Assembly: GCA_048013815.1 (NCBI GenBank)
Contig: CM106585.1
Span: 3,844,001 to 3,908,000, forward strand
Source: Setoptus koraiensis
Lineage: Eukaryota; Arthropoda
Length of the DNA stretch: 64,000 bases
Reading direction: 5' to 3'
Part shown: positions 49,741 to 63,802 of the stretch, piece by piece
How positions within the stretch are numbered: position 1 is the first letter of the stretch
How the letters are laid out: the number at the start of each line of letters is the position of its first letter
Notes under the pieces: generated by a model
The model's database searches: none
Seen by the model: only the letters and a program-made list of their open reading frames with translations
Told to the model about the DNA's origin: nothing
Program-made: the position numbers and the translations under genes

Positions 49741-50428
49741 GTCGCTGCGGAGCCGGTGGCGAAAATATGTCATGTTATTAGGCAAGACATTAGCTGCATA
49801 CACACACAACTGACTTTGTCACGAACCGAACCAGACCGAGCGAGGCCGGCCACGCACAGTTCGCCGCCGCTCGTTTCTCGAACACGCTCCCCGGCCAACC
49901 TGGCGAACCCAGCGAACGCCGACGAACGCCAGCGAACGCCGAAGAACGCCAGCGAACGCCGAAGAACGTGGCCGTCGACGGGCGCTCGTTTCTTGCGTCA
50001 CTCGGCGTTGTTCGCTAATGGTTTCCAGAACTCGCAACGAGAGAATTTGTTCTTGTGGCTGTTGTGCGCCGGGCCGCACACTTACGCGGCCCGCTTACGT
50101 CGCCCTGGCCGCTCGACTGTGCCGAGTAACGTTTTAAAGTCTGTTTTGAATTCTCTCTGGCGCGCTCAGTTCGGCCCCCTCTCAGTGGCCCGCTTTTTTG
50201 CTGCTTTCACAGTTGGATCCCATTAGCGGTGCGCTAATGCAAATTATTATTGATGTGCCCCGATGTGTCTGTTTGGGCCCAAATGTTGGGCGAAATGCGC
50301 GAGCCGCCGCCGCTGCCAAGCACGCCTCCGGATGCGGTCGGCCCAATGTCCATTACGGGCCAATCCATTGTGCGCGGGCCAATTGTCTTGGCGCGCACAA
50401 CGGGCCGGCCTGGCGGTGGCCGCGTTCG

Positions 50429-50464
50429 CAATCTCTCAAATATTGCCAAATATTTGAGAGATTG
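50429..50464. repeat. Perfect 15-bp inverted repeat, 6-nt loop
   Basis: caatctctcaaatat and atatttgagagattg flank tgccaa. Confidence 0.95.
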
Positions 50465-52168
50465 TCGCCATCCTCCTCTTGGCATTGCCAGTGCAAATTG
50501 TCCGATATCGGCTGATATTTTGCTGGCAGTGTAACGAGGGGCGCCAAAGACGTTGGCCACCACCGTTGCATTGTGTTGTTATGTTGTGTCGACTGACTAA
50601 TCGCTCGTGTCCGAAAGTGGCCACCTCAGGCGCGCCATAAACAGTGGCAGTTACAACAAAAAAAGTCACTTTACTCACTGGTAAGTTGTTATTACGTAAC
50701 AGCCTAGTGTGTAGCATGTTAATATTGGGTAATAATAGGCGCACGATGATAATATTACGTAATGGCGACGTACAGCGCTACACTGTTTAGCACAGCGACA
50801 CTGTTTAGCGACTGTGTGCGACATGCGATGATCGATAAACAATGAACAAAGACGGATAGCTGGCTGGCTGGCCGGCCGTCGATTATAAATGACCGGCCGA
50901 CGGTGCATTTGCATAACGCACATTAATGGCCGGCCGCATCCGCTGGCCGGCTGTGCTGCTCAGTGAACCCGATCTAATCGAAACAGGCCTACGGCGACAC
51001 CGACAACAGCGACAACAACGGCGACAACGACAGCGCCGAGCGCCAAATCCAGTTCATCGGCGGGGGCCGCAATCACCCGAGGATAGATTCGGCCGATCCG
51101 TCAGCCGATGCATGTCGTCGTCGCTGCTGCAGTGGTGGCCGTTGGTCAGCGATTGGCAAGCGATCGGCCAGCGAGCGGCCGGCGACAGCAAGCCGATGGA
51201 AAAAGAAAAAGTTGTTGTCGCGTTACGTGAGAATTCACTGTGGCATTGTTTTGTTTTTTGCGCCACTTTTGCCATTTGGCATTTGGCCCGTTGGCCCGTT
51301 GGCCCGTTGGCCCGTTGCGTTGGGCCACTGGATGCCCACTGAGAGCCGGCCGTCGCCATGGAGACGGCACAACGTTGCGTAACGTTGCGTTGCGCCGATA
51401 TTTGATTATTGCCCAACTGCCAATATTGACAGTCTGTGCAATATCGGCGAGTTTGCAATGTTGGCGAGTTTGCAGTGTTGGCCAGGCTGCTATGGGCAAT
51501 GTTTGTGCAGCGTCGCAAATGACAACAAATGACAATGGACGGACAGTGAGAGTTAAAGTTCAACAACAACAATGTTCAACAGCGACGCACCTAATGTTAC
51601 CTAACCAACGGCTAATGTGAGCGGGCGCGATGATGCGCGCAATCGAGTTCAATTATTGGCTAACTAGAGCAACGTCCACAGCTATTATGTAACTTATGCC
51701 GCTGGTTGCTTTATTGTCGACTGCATACTTTGGTACAGTTGACAGTTTACAGTGAACAGACTGTGTAGTACAGACTCCGTGATAGCACAGGTGAGTCGGT
51801 CGCCAGCGTCAACTATCGATGGCGGCCGGTCGAGCATCCATGTCAGCGTCGGCAATGGTCAGCGGCTTGTTTGTTGACAATGCCCACAAACAAGGGCAAG
51901 CACAAAGGTTACGCAACTCTGTCGCTGGACTGCAGCAGCGAGTCACCTGTCGAGCAGAGTATTTTATACTAAAGAGAGAGAGAGTTGTGATTGATCTGAT
52001 TGATTCGAGCGGCTAACAAGCGAGAGTAACAACGAACACTCAGCTGTTTTTGTGCCCTGTCCACCATCATCGGCTACTCGTCGGCCACCACAAATCGCTG
52101 CTGCTGCTGTCAACTGTCACACGCCAACAGCTGACATTGCGCATTATGTGACATTAGCCGGTTGCTGC

Positions 52169-52198
52169 TGTCATGAGTATCGGCAGATACTCATGACA
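52169..52198. repeat. Perfect 13-bp inverted repeat, 4-nt loop
   Basis: tgtcatgagtatc and gatactcatgaca around ggca. Confidence 0.95.
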
Positions 52199-52829
52199 AC
52201 TCATGATAGATGACTGATGATAGATGACACTAGACACTAACTGTGACTCGATGCAACTTGTAGCACAAATTGAAAGTTTCTCTCTGTGACACACACAGTG
52301 TGTGTGTGTCGCCAGAACCAGCGAGCGCCTTGCCAACTATGTGGCCTCGATGCGCGGATAGGCCGCTCAATCGATTGTTGTTGTCGGCTGTTGAACACGA
52401 ATCGATTGGGCTGAACCAATTGGCAATCGACGTCAGTCGGTGTGTCGTTGTGTCGCTCTGTCGCGCTGTCAGTCGCGCTTTGTGTAACGGTATCGCCGGG
52501 CAAAAGTCAGCGAGCCGTCAAGTGGACAGTTGTCGCCCGCCAGCTACACCAACAGCCACAACAGCAGCTACAACAACGGCAACAGCAGCTACAACAACAG
52601 CAACAGCAGCGACAACAAGTGGCCGGTTCGAGCCGCGACAACAGCATGCGACACCGGCCAGCTGACCGGCTGGCGCTGCTGTCGCCGTTGCTGTTGCTGT
52701 TGTTGTTGTTGTTGTCGTGTCTGTTGTTGTATCTGTTGTGGCTGCGGCCGAATGCGATCGATTATGCAACCGCGGTCGCCCACATGATGCCGTTGCATAA
52801 CATCATGTTGCAACATGAGGGCACCGATA

Positions 52830-52868
52830 CAGATACATGAGTGGCCGTGAGGCAGACTCATGTATCTG
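52830..52868. repeat. Perfect 13-bp inverted repeat, 13-nt loop
   Basis: cagatacatgagt and actcatgtatctg. Confidence 0.95.
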
Positions 52869-53287
52869 CTGACAGCCAGCGAGTCAGCGAGCGGGACAGA
52901 GAGAGAGAGAGAGAGCGACAGAGGGAGCATCCTCATCTAATAATAGTCCACTAATTTGGCTCCTGTTCAAATCGCCTGCTGGCCAACAGCGGCAACAATC
53001 GAGCGACGCAACAACTTTTGCGCTGCTCACATACAGCAACAACAACAACAACATTATATGCAACAGCGACAACAGCGACAACGGCGACAACAATGCGTAA
53101 CACAAGCCCGCAAACGCACCAACAAACAGCCAGCCAGTGAGACAACCAAATAGACATAATAGAGTAATAATAATAATAATAAGCATGTGCAATTAATAAC
53201 TAGTGCGCCGCACACCATACGCCACCATACGCCAGCATTGCCAGCCACCGTGTGCAGCGGTTATCAGTCGTAGTTGTCAGTGCGCTG

Positions 53288-53370
53288 TTATGTAATGTGT
53301 GCTGTTGTTGCTGCTGTTGCTGTTGTGAAACAACAGCAACAGCAGCAACAACAAGGCAAACATTACATAA
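53288..53370. repeat. Long hairpin, about 38-40-bp arms, 5-nt loop
   Basis: ttatgtaatgt then a CTG/GTT tract on the left pairs with a CAG/CAA tract ending acattacataa on the right. There are only a few mismatches, all in the junction between the unique outer part and the repeat core. The size and near-complete pairing resemble a microRNA precursor, but the core is simple-sequence. Confidence 0.9.
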
Positions 53371-53776
53371 TGATAATAGTGACTGTGCACGGTCGGTCAG
53401 CTGGCGGCCACCCTCATAGCTGACGGAATGAGCGAGTATGGAGGCAACTTGTGGATAGTACATGTTGCATAACACAATTGTATAATTGTGAGCGAGTGCG
53501 AATATTGATTCAATTGAGTCAACAGTCGCTGGCCTAATTAGCACATCGTAGCAAGTCCAATAGGCCCAATAGGTCCGATGGGTCCGATAGGTGTGCTGGC
53601 CGGCATGGCAAGATGCGCACAGCTGCTGCTCTAATTAAATGATGAACTGAAAACGCTCGGGGCCCACGCTCCACTACACCCGACACCTGCCCTTGCGCGC
53701 GCATGTGGCCACGGCCAGCCGACAAACCGCGGCCAGCCGACAAACCATGGCCGGGCTCGGGCCGGACGGGCCACAA

Positions 53777-53868
53777 TCGGGCTACAATCGGGCTACAATC
53801 GGGCTACAGTCGGGCTACAGTCGGGCATAGTCGGGCATAGTCGGGCATAATGGGACACAATCGGGCAC
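53777..53868. repeat. 11-bp minisatellite
   Basis: tcgggctacaa is repeated and then degrades to tcgggcatag. Confidence 0.85.
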
Positions 53869-54249
53869 AGAGCAACGTATCCGCGATGTGCGGGTTGCGC
53901 GCGCGCTGCGGGGGCGTTGCGTCGGGCCGCGCGGCTAGCCAGACTGTGCATGGATGTGGCCGGCGTTGGCCAACGCTGGTCGCTATCCATTGTTTGCCGG
54001 CCAGCTCACCTGTTACGTATGTGTGTGTGCGTGTGTCACGAGAGGTGACGTATGTCGTCTCACGTTTGCAAACACAGCGACAGTTTCTATTATTATTTTC
54101 GTTTTATTTCCATCATTTCCATTATTTTTGTTATGGCTAGACCAATTCGTTTAGATGCACACGGCGGCGCGACAGCAGCGCTTGTTTGTGCCAATGTGTA
54201 CCATCGCACAGCGACAATGATCGGGTCCGAACAACGCCGGCCCGACAGC

Positions 54250-54330
54250 CAGTCGGATGGCTCGACAGTCGGATAGCTCGACAGTCGGATGGCTCGACAG
54301 TCGGATAGCTCGACAGTCGGATGGCTCGAC
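54250..54330. repeat. 16-bp minisatellite, five units
   Basis: cagtcggatggctcga alternates with cagtcggatagctcga in strict register. Confidence 0.9.
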
Positions 54331-57300
54331 AGAGACAGGGTTTATTTGCACATCATCGGGTCTCTGCTATCCTTGTCGTATCCATAATAACACACATGCG
54401 TATAAAAATATACGTATAATCCGATGGTTAGCCAGCCAGCTCTGTCGGCTGGCTGGCTGGCATTTGAGCCGGCAAATGGTCGGGCAAGCGGCGGCAACCT
54501 TGGCAATATCATTGTGTTTGTGCCAGCAGCAACGAGCCTTTCGCTCCAACTGGCTGGCTGCGACTCGCCGGCTGCGACTCGCTGGCTGTGACTTAAACTT
54601 TCAACTTGCACTTTCACTTTCCCATTTAATCGCTCGCTCGCTCGCTGGCAAGCTAGCCAGCCAGCCCGACAGCCAGCCAGCCCGACAGCCAGCCAGCCGC
54701 CAGCCAGCCAGTTGCTTGATAGCTTGACACAGTAGTTTTGGCTAAATATTGCTGGCTGTAGTGGCGGCGAGCAACAGGTGAGTTTCATTGACCAAATGCT
54801 CACTGGCACTCGCTCTGCTGGATTCAATTTGCAATCAGTCGGCCGTTCGCGAGCGAAGCCAAATTAATAGCGGCACGCTCGGCCCTGCTCGGCTTGCTAT
54901 CCGACGACCACTGATCTATTTTGGACCCTCTCTAATGGTATCACTTTTAGCTTAGTCAGCGAGCCGAGCATGAACGCAGCGCAATACTGCTCTCGTCTGG
55001 CATTGAAATTTGCAGCTCGCATTTATCCTTCTATTTGAACTTACACATTTGAACAGCGCACACACAATTTCGCCAATCATTTCGACTCGCTCGCCGGCCC
55101 TTTCAGCGCGCACATCGGAGCGCGTATCAAACCGCCAATCGGACTGCCTGTCGGACTACGAATCGGACTACGAATCGGACTGGATATCAAAGCGAATATC
55201 TGCCAATGTAGCCAGATATCAGCCAGTCGGCCGGCCGGTTGTCGTGAATGCCAGGCAGTTGTCTTGTATGGTCACTCAATTCAAGGTCACACTAACGGTG
55301 GGCAGATGGTACAGTTACGCACCAACTCAACCACCCAACTCTCGGCTTGGTCACTCGCTAATGACTCCTAGTGAAAAGGGCGCCTCACTGGCCTACTAAC
55401 TGTGTTAGCCAACATTTTGCTCTCTTGGCCAACAACCAATCAATCCGCAATACGCAACCCGCCAGTGTGGCGCACTAATAATGCAAACGCGCCCGTTAGA
55501 AAATTGTGCAAATTGTGCAAATTGTGCAATTGTGCAAATTGCTGATTGCTGATTGCGCTAATTAATGCGCTCATTGCACGCAAATAAAACGCGCGCAAAC
55601 GCTCACTAATATACTAACTGTACACATGTACAGTATGTGCGAGCCAGCAGCGGCGCACTGTGCCGACAATGGACGCCGGCGGCACACTTAGGCCGCACAG
55701 TGCCATGATACAAATGTATAAAAATGTGTTTTATCCAAATAAGTAGTAATAACGAGTGGTAACTTATCACTGATAAATGTGTCCGAATGCATGCTAGCCG
55801 TTGGCCAATGGCGCCCATTGCCGTCTGTGCCGGCCGTTGCGCGCACAGTCGCACAGATGTGCCTAGAAGGAAAGTAGTTTGGTTGTGCTCGTGCCGATTG
55901 TTGTTGTTTGTCTTTCGACAGCAACAACGACAGCGGCAACAACAACAACAGCGGCAGCAGTTGAAACAGCAACAAAAGTCGACAATGACGACAACAACAA
56001 GTGAGCAGGCGGGACAGGTGAGCCCAACAATGACTGTGGCAGTGGCAGTGGCTCGTCTTGACCAAGCGCGCCAACTGACGGCGAGTTGCTGCAAGCAAAG
56101 GCGACTCGCTGCGCCGGCTATAACTTGCCAAATAAAGAATTTCGCTGGCAACAAGGTAGACGACGCCTTCGCTTCCAAATATACACTGACAGTCGTCGGT
56201 TGTTGATGAACGGCAACAACTGCGCAATAAAGTTGCAACGAGTTGTTGTCGGTTGTTGTTGTCGTTGCCGCTGTCGGTTGTTGTTGTTGCTGTTGTCGGT
56301 TGTGTGCGTGTGTGTGTGTGTGTGTGTGCCGTTGCCAGCTAATTGTGGGCACACGGTAACGAGTAGCAGCAGTTGAGCAAAACAAGTTTTATTTATCAGC
56401 AGCGCTGGCAACAAGCTTGCCAATGGCGTGAAACAGAGAATATTTCGCTTTTCACTCTCGCTTGTGGCGCCGCCACTCTCACTTGCCAGCCAGCCAACCC
56501 GTGAGCCAGTGAGCCACAGCAACAACAGCGCCAACAACGCCAACAACAGCACCACTAACAACAGCAACGACAACAACGACGACAACAACAACAACAATAA
56601 CAACAAGCCACTTGGCACGTTCTCTAACTCTTCTCTGGCCCGACTAGTTTCGTCTTGTTGTTCAACTGTTATAACGCTGTGTGTGCATTGGATATGTGCA
56701 TTGGATGGATATATCCAGCAAATACGGCGAATTAGAATAGTTGCCGCTCGTTCGCTGGCTCGTTCGCCTGCTTGCCGGCACCGTCGGCTTCGCTGGCTAC
56801 GTTGGCGCAGGCGCACAAGAGCGCGCTCAGGTGAAGGTCAGGCAGCGCGCTCTCTCTCTCTCTCTGGCCGGACAGACACTGTGTTGGCGCGCAGACAGGT
56901 GGACAACTTAGAATAGCTTGCTGCTAGTTAGTCAACCTGTTGATGTTGTTGCTGTTGCGCTGGTTGTTGCGCTGCACTTGTTCGGTTTGTTAGTTGGCCA
57001 TTGTTTGTGTGTCGTGTTGTTTGCTGTCTGCCCAACAACGACAACAGCAACGACAACAGCAACAGCAACAACGACAACAACACACGACAGCCGAATGGCC
57101 AGCGAGGCGCCATCTGCACTTGACTGGCGGAGAGTGGCTGGCCAAGTGCTATTAGTCTATTATTAGTCGTGGTCGCATTGCTCGGCGTATCGGCATCGAG
57201 AGTGCTGCTTTTCGGTCGGGTTTGCAAGTGGCAATGTCAGCACTCGAGCGCCCGTCTCGTCTGGCCAACTGTCGTGAGCATGAGGAACGGATAAAAGGCG

Positions 57301-58885
57301 CTACGAGGGGAGCCCGCAAGACGGCGCACACGGGCCAGAGAAGGGGGCGCTCACAGGTTGCAAACTGTGCATTTGTGTCCGCTCTTCCCTGTTGCAACGG
57401 CTCACAGCGGCTCACAACGGCTTACGACGGCGACATGTCGAGCTAGCCAACTGGCCAAATAACCGGATAATATCATTGCTGAATGAATGGTTTGACAGGA
57501 CGACGACATACGGCCAGCGGAGGATGTGACCAGAGCGCTGGTGGACAACTTTGCGCTCCAAAGTTGTCGTGTTTTGTCTCTATTGGCGCTAATCCTTTGC
57601 TGCTCGCTGATCCGCGGTGAATATCCGCGCCAGTGTGATGTCGCGAATGTGATGTTGCGAGTGTGGATATTGCGAGAGTGGATACCGAGAGAGTGGATGT
57701 TTGAGATATTGGCAAGGCGCGACACCGAGAAGAGGATGCTCGTTTGGCTCGGCTGGCTGGGTCGGCCGCGGGTGGCGACTTTTCCTTGTAGCCACTGCAA
57801 ACAACAAGCAGACAAGCGACAGCCAACAGCAAGCGACAACCAACAACAACAGCAAACAACAACTGCAAACAACTGCAAAGTTGGTGGCACAGTTTGCACT
57901 GGCGCTTGCCAGTGTGGCTCGCAACTTGTTAGCGTAGACGAATGGGCGACAGTGAAATGATTATCATCTTTCGCTCGCGCTTCTCGCTGTCAGTTTCGCC
58001 TATTATGCATAGACGTTCGTCAGACGGCAACAGCAACAACAGCGACAACAACAGCAACAACAGCGACAACAGCAACAGCAGCAACAACAACAACACAACA
58101 ACGACAACGGCGACTGGCATTGAGCTGGCAGCCATTAGCGGCCGGCTCAATGTCAACCACAGCGACAGCCATTGTTTGTCAGCTCGCCTGCCAAATAGAA
58201 GCCTCCAATTTGGAATTGAGCGACTGTCTGGCCAGCGCCAGAGCGACCATTGGCGGCGATTGGCCAATGCGACGGCTCGACACGACCGATTGATTAATGG
58301 CGTGCACGATGCTAATCAACGCGAGGCCGGCTGACAGGCGCGATGATCGCGCGATTTGCGACTCTCAAACCATCGGCTCGCATGGATTTATTTATAAATA
58401 GAACGAGCTCGCCGATTTGCATAATGCGCGACGCGTCGCTTAGCGTGGCGCCGTCTGGCGAGGCTGGCGCACGAGCAGCCAGTGTGTCCACTTGTTGCGC
58501 TCGGTGCACTTGTTGTCGTGTCGTAAATGTTGTAGCGCTCGCCCGACAGGCGCAACTTGCAAATTGCCATTCGCAATTATTCACAATATGCGCTGACGGC
58601 GCCACTTGCACCGACGCCGGCACCGACGCCGGCGCTGACGCTCGCACTGACGCTGGCACGGGATTGCCGAGCTCACCAATGACGAGCTCACCAGCGACGA
58701 GCTTGCCAGCGACGAGCTTGCCAGCGACGGCGAGTGAGTCAGCGCGATAGCCGGAATAGGCGCGTTGGTTAGCGGCTCAAGGTTAGCGGTTTGACGGGCG
58801 CCGATTCGGGTGGCGCCACCTGACGCGCACAACAAGCAAGCGTTGTGGTACTCTACTCAAACAGGTTGTTCGAGCTGCCGAGCGT

Positions 58886-58923
58886 GAATATTAGTGGCGA
58901 GTGAATACTCGCCACCAGTATTC
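58886..58923. repeat. Hairpin, 17-bp arms with two mismatches
   Basis: gaatattagtggcgagt and actcgccaccagtattc around a gaat loop. Related gaatactcgc sequences repeat to about 59060. Confidence 0.85.
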
Positions 58924-60028
58924 ACCACCGGCTCCAATATTCACCACCGACACCGATGGTACAGCGTGCGGCGCGTGAATAGCCGTGTCGGCGAATGCTT
59001 GTGGCTGACGAATACTCGCGGCTGGTGAATACTCGCGGCGGGTGAATACTTGCGGCGAATGGTCGTCAGTGTTGTTGTTGATGGCATCACCTGTGATGCT
59101 GCACACACACTGGGATGTTACCACTTTTACCTTGCGTTTGGCTGACTGGCTGGCTTGCCAGTGGGAAAGAAGTGTTAGAATAAACAGACGTTGCGATTAT
59201 AACGAAAAGAGTAACGACGCCAGCAACAGCGGCAACAGCAACAACAGCGTCAGCAACAACAACAACAACAACAACAAGACTAGAAATGTCATGGCCACAG
59301 CGAGCCAGACAACAACAACAACAACAACAACGACGACTCCCACTCGCTCGCTTGCTCATCAATCGTTTGGCTTGGCAGTCGGTGTGGCAGTCACAGTTTT
59401 CACTCTCGCTAATCGCATGCATCGTGATCGCCTCTGCTCGCGCTCACCTGTCGCAGCCAACAACTAACACTGCATGTTGTGGTCCGCCATTGGTGCCATT
59501 AGTGCCATTAATGCCAGCGGTGCCAGCGATGCCAGCCGAGCCAATGGTGCCATGGGCGCCACACTAACAAGCTAACAAAGCTTGTAAGCTAGCCACACAC
59601 TGCTGGAATACGACACTCACCTGTGCGCGAACAGAGCCACTTGTTAGCTGCTTACTGTCGGCGCTTGGTACAGTTATCGGCTAAGCTAGCCCATGAGCGC
59701 CACTGCTAAGCTTGTTGTTTACGCGGTGCGCGCGATCATTGCGATAATGGCTATGACGCGCACCCACTAGCCGGCATTAATTGCGTCGCCTCGGCCGCCC
59801 TTTCCGCCTTTTCCGTCCACACCATCGACAGGCGCCAACATCGACAAGCGGCCACATCGACCGGCCCGGCCAAATGGCGAGCCCGTCGCACTGGGCGAGC
59901 GCTCGCCATTTGGCGTGCGCTCGCAACAAACGGCAAATCAGTAGCTCGTTGAGCGGCTCGCTGGGCGCCACTGAAACTCAGCGACTGAATCAATAGTCGC
60001 GTCGGTGTGCGTGTGCGTGTAACACACA

Positions 60029-60030
<2 letters not shown>

Positions 60031-60064
<34 letters not shown>
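60031..60064. repeat. GT microsatellite beside AC run
   Basis: A 34-bp GT run immediately preceded by acacacac, so it can also fold back on itself. Confidence 0.9.
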
Positions 60065-60068
<4 letters not shown>

Positions 60069-62203
60069 GAGAGAGCGAGCTCGGCGAGAAATTGGCAGCC
60101 GGCAACGGCGCTGAACAGGCAGGCAATTAGTCAGCTGGAGTCAGTTAGTCGGTTAGCTAGTGGGAATCATAATCAACATCATCATCATCATCATCAGATA
60201 TTTATGGCTCACAACAGCGGCTGCCATTAGTTGCCATTGATGATTTAAATTTACAAGTGAATTTGCTCAGCGATATCAGCCTAGCGAGTGCGGCCATAAA
60301 ATGAATCAATGGATTACTACTCTTTTTTCGCTACTTTTCTAGTGTTTGCAGTCGCCGAGCCGAGCGCACAAACAGTCCGGCCCTAACTGACATTCAAGGG
60401 CAAGCTCGCAAACAAATTTATTTGCAAGCTAGCGCAGAACGACAAGCGAGCTTGAGCGATACGACACCGTACGAGCAAACGCAAAAACATTCACGGCGGC
60501 GACGCCGTGTATCGCCGGCTCAATGTCGCCGCCAATGACTCATCCCGACTGTGTCGCTTCCTCATCGCGCGTGCCCGTCCTGTTGCGCCACCAAGCGGAA
60601 GTGCGCCCGCACTATGTGGCTCGGCGAGGTTGGCTCGTCGGTGTTGGCTCGGCAAGGCTCGGCAAGGCTCGGCAAGGCTGGCTCGGCGAGGCTGGCTTGG
60701 CAAGGCTGTGCCCGCTGTGCGCCGAGCGCTAGCTTGCGCCGTTGCTGTTGTTTTTGTTGTTGCCGTTGTTGTTGTTGTCGTTGTTGTTGTTGTTGCTGTC
60801 GTTGTTGCCGTTGTTGTTGTTGTTGCCGTTGTTGCAGTCATGTGATACGAGAGAGGTGCTGCGCCCTATATATGATACACTACTGTCATGACCACTCTCA
60901 ACTGGAGGTGCCATCGCCATTATAGGACACACACACAAACAAACAACAACCATTTTGGACACACACACACCACACGATGTAGCAGTACATGCGACGCAGT
61001 GTCTAGCTAGATTATTGTCGATGTCTAGCTAACTAACTAGCTCGACGAGTGCGGCTAGATGAGATCATCATATGTTAGACGGTGGTGGCCATGATGAGAA
61101 GCCAGCCAGCCAGTGAATAGCGCGCATGGGGGGACACAAACAACGGCTCTGCACGCTTGTGCCGCCACTGGCACATCAAACAGCCGCAAGGGCCTCAGAA
61201 AGGCCGACTTTGTATACAACTCGGATATTTATATGTACAACTCGGATATATTTATATATATATATATATATATCCGAGTAAGTGTGTCACAAATGCGCGC
61301 CATCCATTGCGCACAAAACGGCGGCTAGCCAGCCATCGAGCCGGCAATGGATTGCAGGCCGTCAGCTGATCCGGCGCCATTATCTAGCTTGCCGGGCTAG
61401 TCGGGCTAGTTAGCGAGTTAGCGAGTCAGCGAGTGAGTAGTTTGAGAGCGCAACAGTCAACTCCGGCAACAACAACAATTAGATACTAGTCGAGATAAAT
61501 GATTATACATTGCCATACATATTGTACACACGCGCGTATATTGTGCAGCCAGTGCCAGGGATTATATAATATTCAATATATAACATTTAACGTATTACAA
61601 ACGTATATATAAAGTGATAATGTCCAATCAGCGCTAACATCGCTGCTATCAGCTGTCTACATGTTGTCAGTATGCAACACTGGCTGGCACCATAAACACT
61701 GGCTGGCTATCACAATCTGATCTGATCAGATCTGATCAGATGCTCTAGAAAGTGATCCCATTAGAATGTGTGTGTGTGTGTGTGTGTCTCAATTATTGAC
61801 GATATAAAGCCAATCTCATGAGACACCAATTGCCCAAATGGACACTGGCCACGTTTCATGTCGTGCTATTCACGCGTGAATAGTGATGCGATTGTTAATT
61901 TGATCGCCGTTTGGCCAACTGTCGTCTACCGATTTGCTGGCTATGCTGTGATGGTCACACGGATGAGCCAAATGTGACGAATGTATGAGCTAAATGAGAC
62001 GTTGCAACGGCCAAAAGTGTTCAAAAAGCGTTCAGAAAGCGTTCAAAAGTGATGATTATTTTGAATCTCGCGTCATGTCCATTTCGGCGGCTCACTGGCC
62101 GAGTTGACTAACGTCGACACTGTTGCTCTTTGGCCCTCATTTGGGCTGCCGTGGCATGCCGGCACAATCTATATGGGCACCATGGCGACGCCAAAACCGT
62201 TAG

Positions 62204-62249
62204 TTGGCAAGCTCAATAAATGGCCAAATAAAAATATTGAGCTTGCCAA
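62204..62249. repeat. Perfect 15-bp inverted repeat, 16-nt loop
   Basis: ttggcaagctcaata and tattgagcttgccaa. Confidence 0.95.
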
Positions 62250-62804
62250 GTGAGGGCGAGTAACGGCCAAGCAGCGGCTGTAAGTGTGTATTGGGCGTAA
62301 GTGTGTAGTGGCGTTAAAACAAGCGAGCCCCTAGTCAAACACACACAGACACACAAGTGAAAGTGAACTAAAACTAATTCAACAACTATTATTATCTCCA
62401 GTTGCCGTTATTGCTTTATATGTGTAATAATATAAAGCAAAATAAAGTGTGTGCGTTATGGCACTGGAACTGGGTCACTCTGTTTGCTGGTAAAACATGC
62501 CAAAACGTATGTTAGCACAGTGCAAATGTGCTTATCATCATAACATGTACACACCAACGCCAGTGGTAGCCTAATTTGCCGAGCTCGCAACGCCGAGTCG
62601 GCGCAACAGCGAGCGCCATTGCTGCTGGTCTCAATTGAAACGTCGCCGTAATGCAACACTGATAATTGACAATAGACAACTCGTTGTTAGTGCTGCTCGC
62701 TAGTCGCTAGTCTCAGCTGTGACGCGAGCCGCCGTTATCGTGGCGCCAGCTATTGGGGCCACCAATCTAGCGATCGAATCTAGCGATGGGCCCGGCGAAA
62801 GTGC

Positions 62805-62877
62805 CTGTTGTGGCGGGCGAAAGCGCGGTGCGCGCCGCACCGCGCCGCATCCCGTTCGCGCTCGCCCGCCACAACAG
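62805..62877. repeat. GC-rich compound hairpin, perfect 16-bp outer arms
   Basis: ctgttgtggcgggcga (62805-62820) and tcgcccgccacaacag (62862-62877) enclose a second hairpin cgcggtgcg/cgcaccgcg. Confidence 0.95.
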
Positions 62878-63516
62878 TTAGCCGACGTTGGCCATATCAT
62901 ATGAGTCACTGTTGCACTGGGCATGCTGGCTGGATGCTGGCTGGATGCGTTTGCATGTCGGCTGCCAGCCAGGACCGTTACGTCACATTTGCTGAGCGAC
63001 TCGCCGAGCGACTGGCCCGCCATTTCATGCTTGACACCCGCGCCCCTCGCTAGCGCGTCTATCCGGCATCGGGCGCCGCTATGCGCCGTGTGCCGCGCTG
63101 GCCGGCCGACCGCCGAAACACCGAAACAGCTAGACCGATAGAGCTAGACCGATGGAGCCAACTGGCACAAGTGAAGCCTGACAGATTGTGTGCACAGTGT
63201 GTAGACAGCCAGACGGGCATATATGCCGACAGTGTATGGGATGTCTATGGGAGCCTTGATGGCCGTAATCAGCCAGCAACAGTTGAGTTGCACACAATTA
63301 AATGAGCGGCAACGGCAGCGCTCATTTACTGTGAGCTCTTTTACTGTGAGCTAAATTATAACGCCGCCCGTTGTACAGTTAACCCTGTTGCGTTGCCTCG
63401 TTCAATTGTGTTCTAATTGTGTACGGATAATCCAGCGAGTGAGGAATTCGCGAGGAGGAAGTGGAGCCTCGCCTGCGTTTGTGCTCGCATGCGTTTGCGC
63501 TCGCTTACGTTTGTGC

Positions 63517-63620
63517 GCGGATATTCCGCGAGACGAGTGTGTGTGTGCGGATATTTCGAGGGATGAGTGTGTGCGGATATTCCGAGGGATGAGTGTGTGT
63601 GTGTGCGGATATGTAGAGGA
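63517..63620. repeat. 26-32-bp minisatellite
   Basis: Four units beginning gcggatattccgagggatga; length variation lies in the adjoining GT run. Confidence 0.85.
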
Positions 63621-63802
63621 TGCGTAGAGGGATGCCGAGGGGATGCGGTGGGCGATGTGCGTTAAAGGCGAGAGATGCGGCGAGGGGCCCGAGAAGACGA
63701 CTAAGCGAGACGCGAGTGCCAAGCGCCCGTCTTGTCCGTCCGCCGTGGCGTCCGTGCGCGCGTTTGTTCGCCGTCTCGCCGTCGCATAATGCGCCGTTCA
63801 GC

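Noticed and set aside
49504-50226. 240-codon plus-strand ORF
   Set aside because: It runs through GGTTGTTGCG minisatellites and GAACGCC repeats, with no domain or splice support.
52442-52840. ORF with Gln tract followed by a Leu-rich 'membrane helix'
   Set aside because: The Gln run comes from (CAA/CAG)n and the Leu run from (GTT/CTG)n; resemblance to a membrane protein is a by-product.
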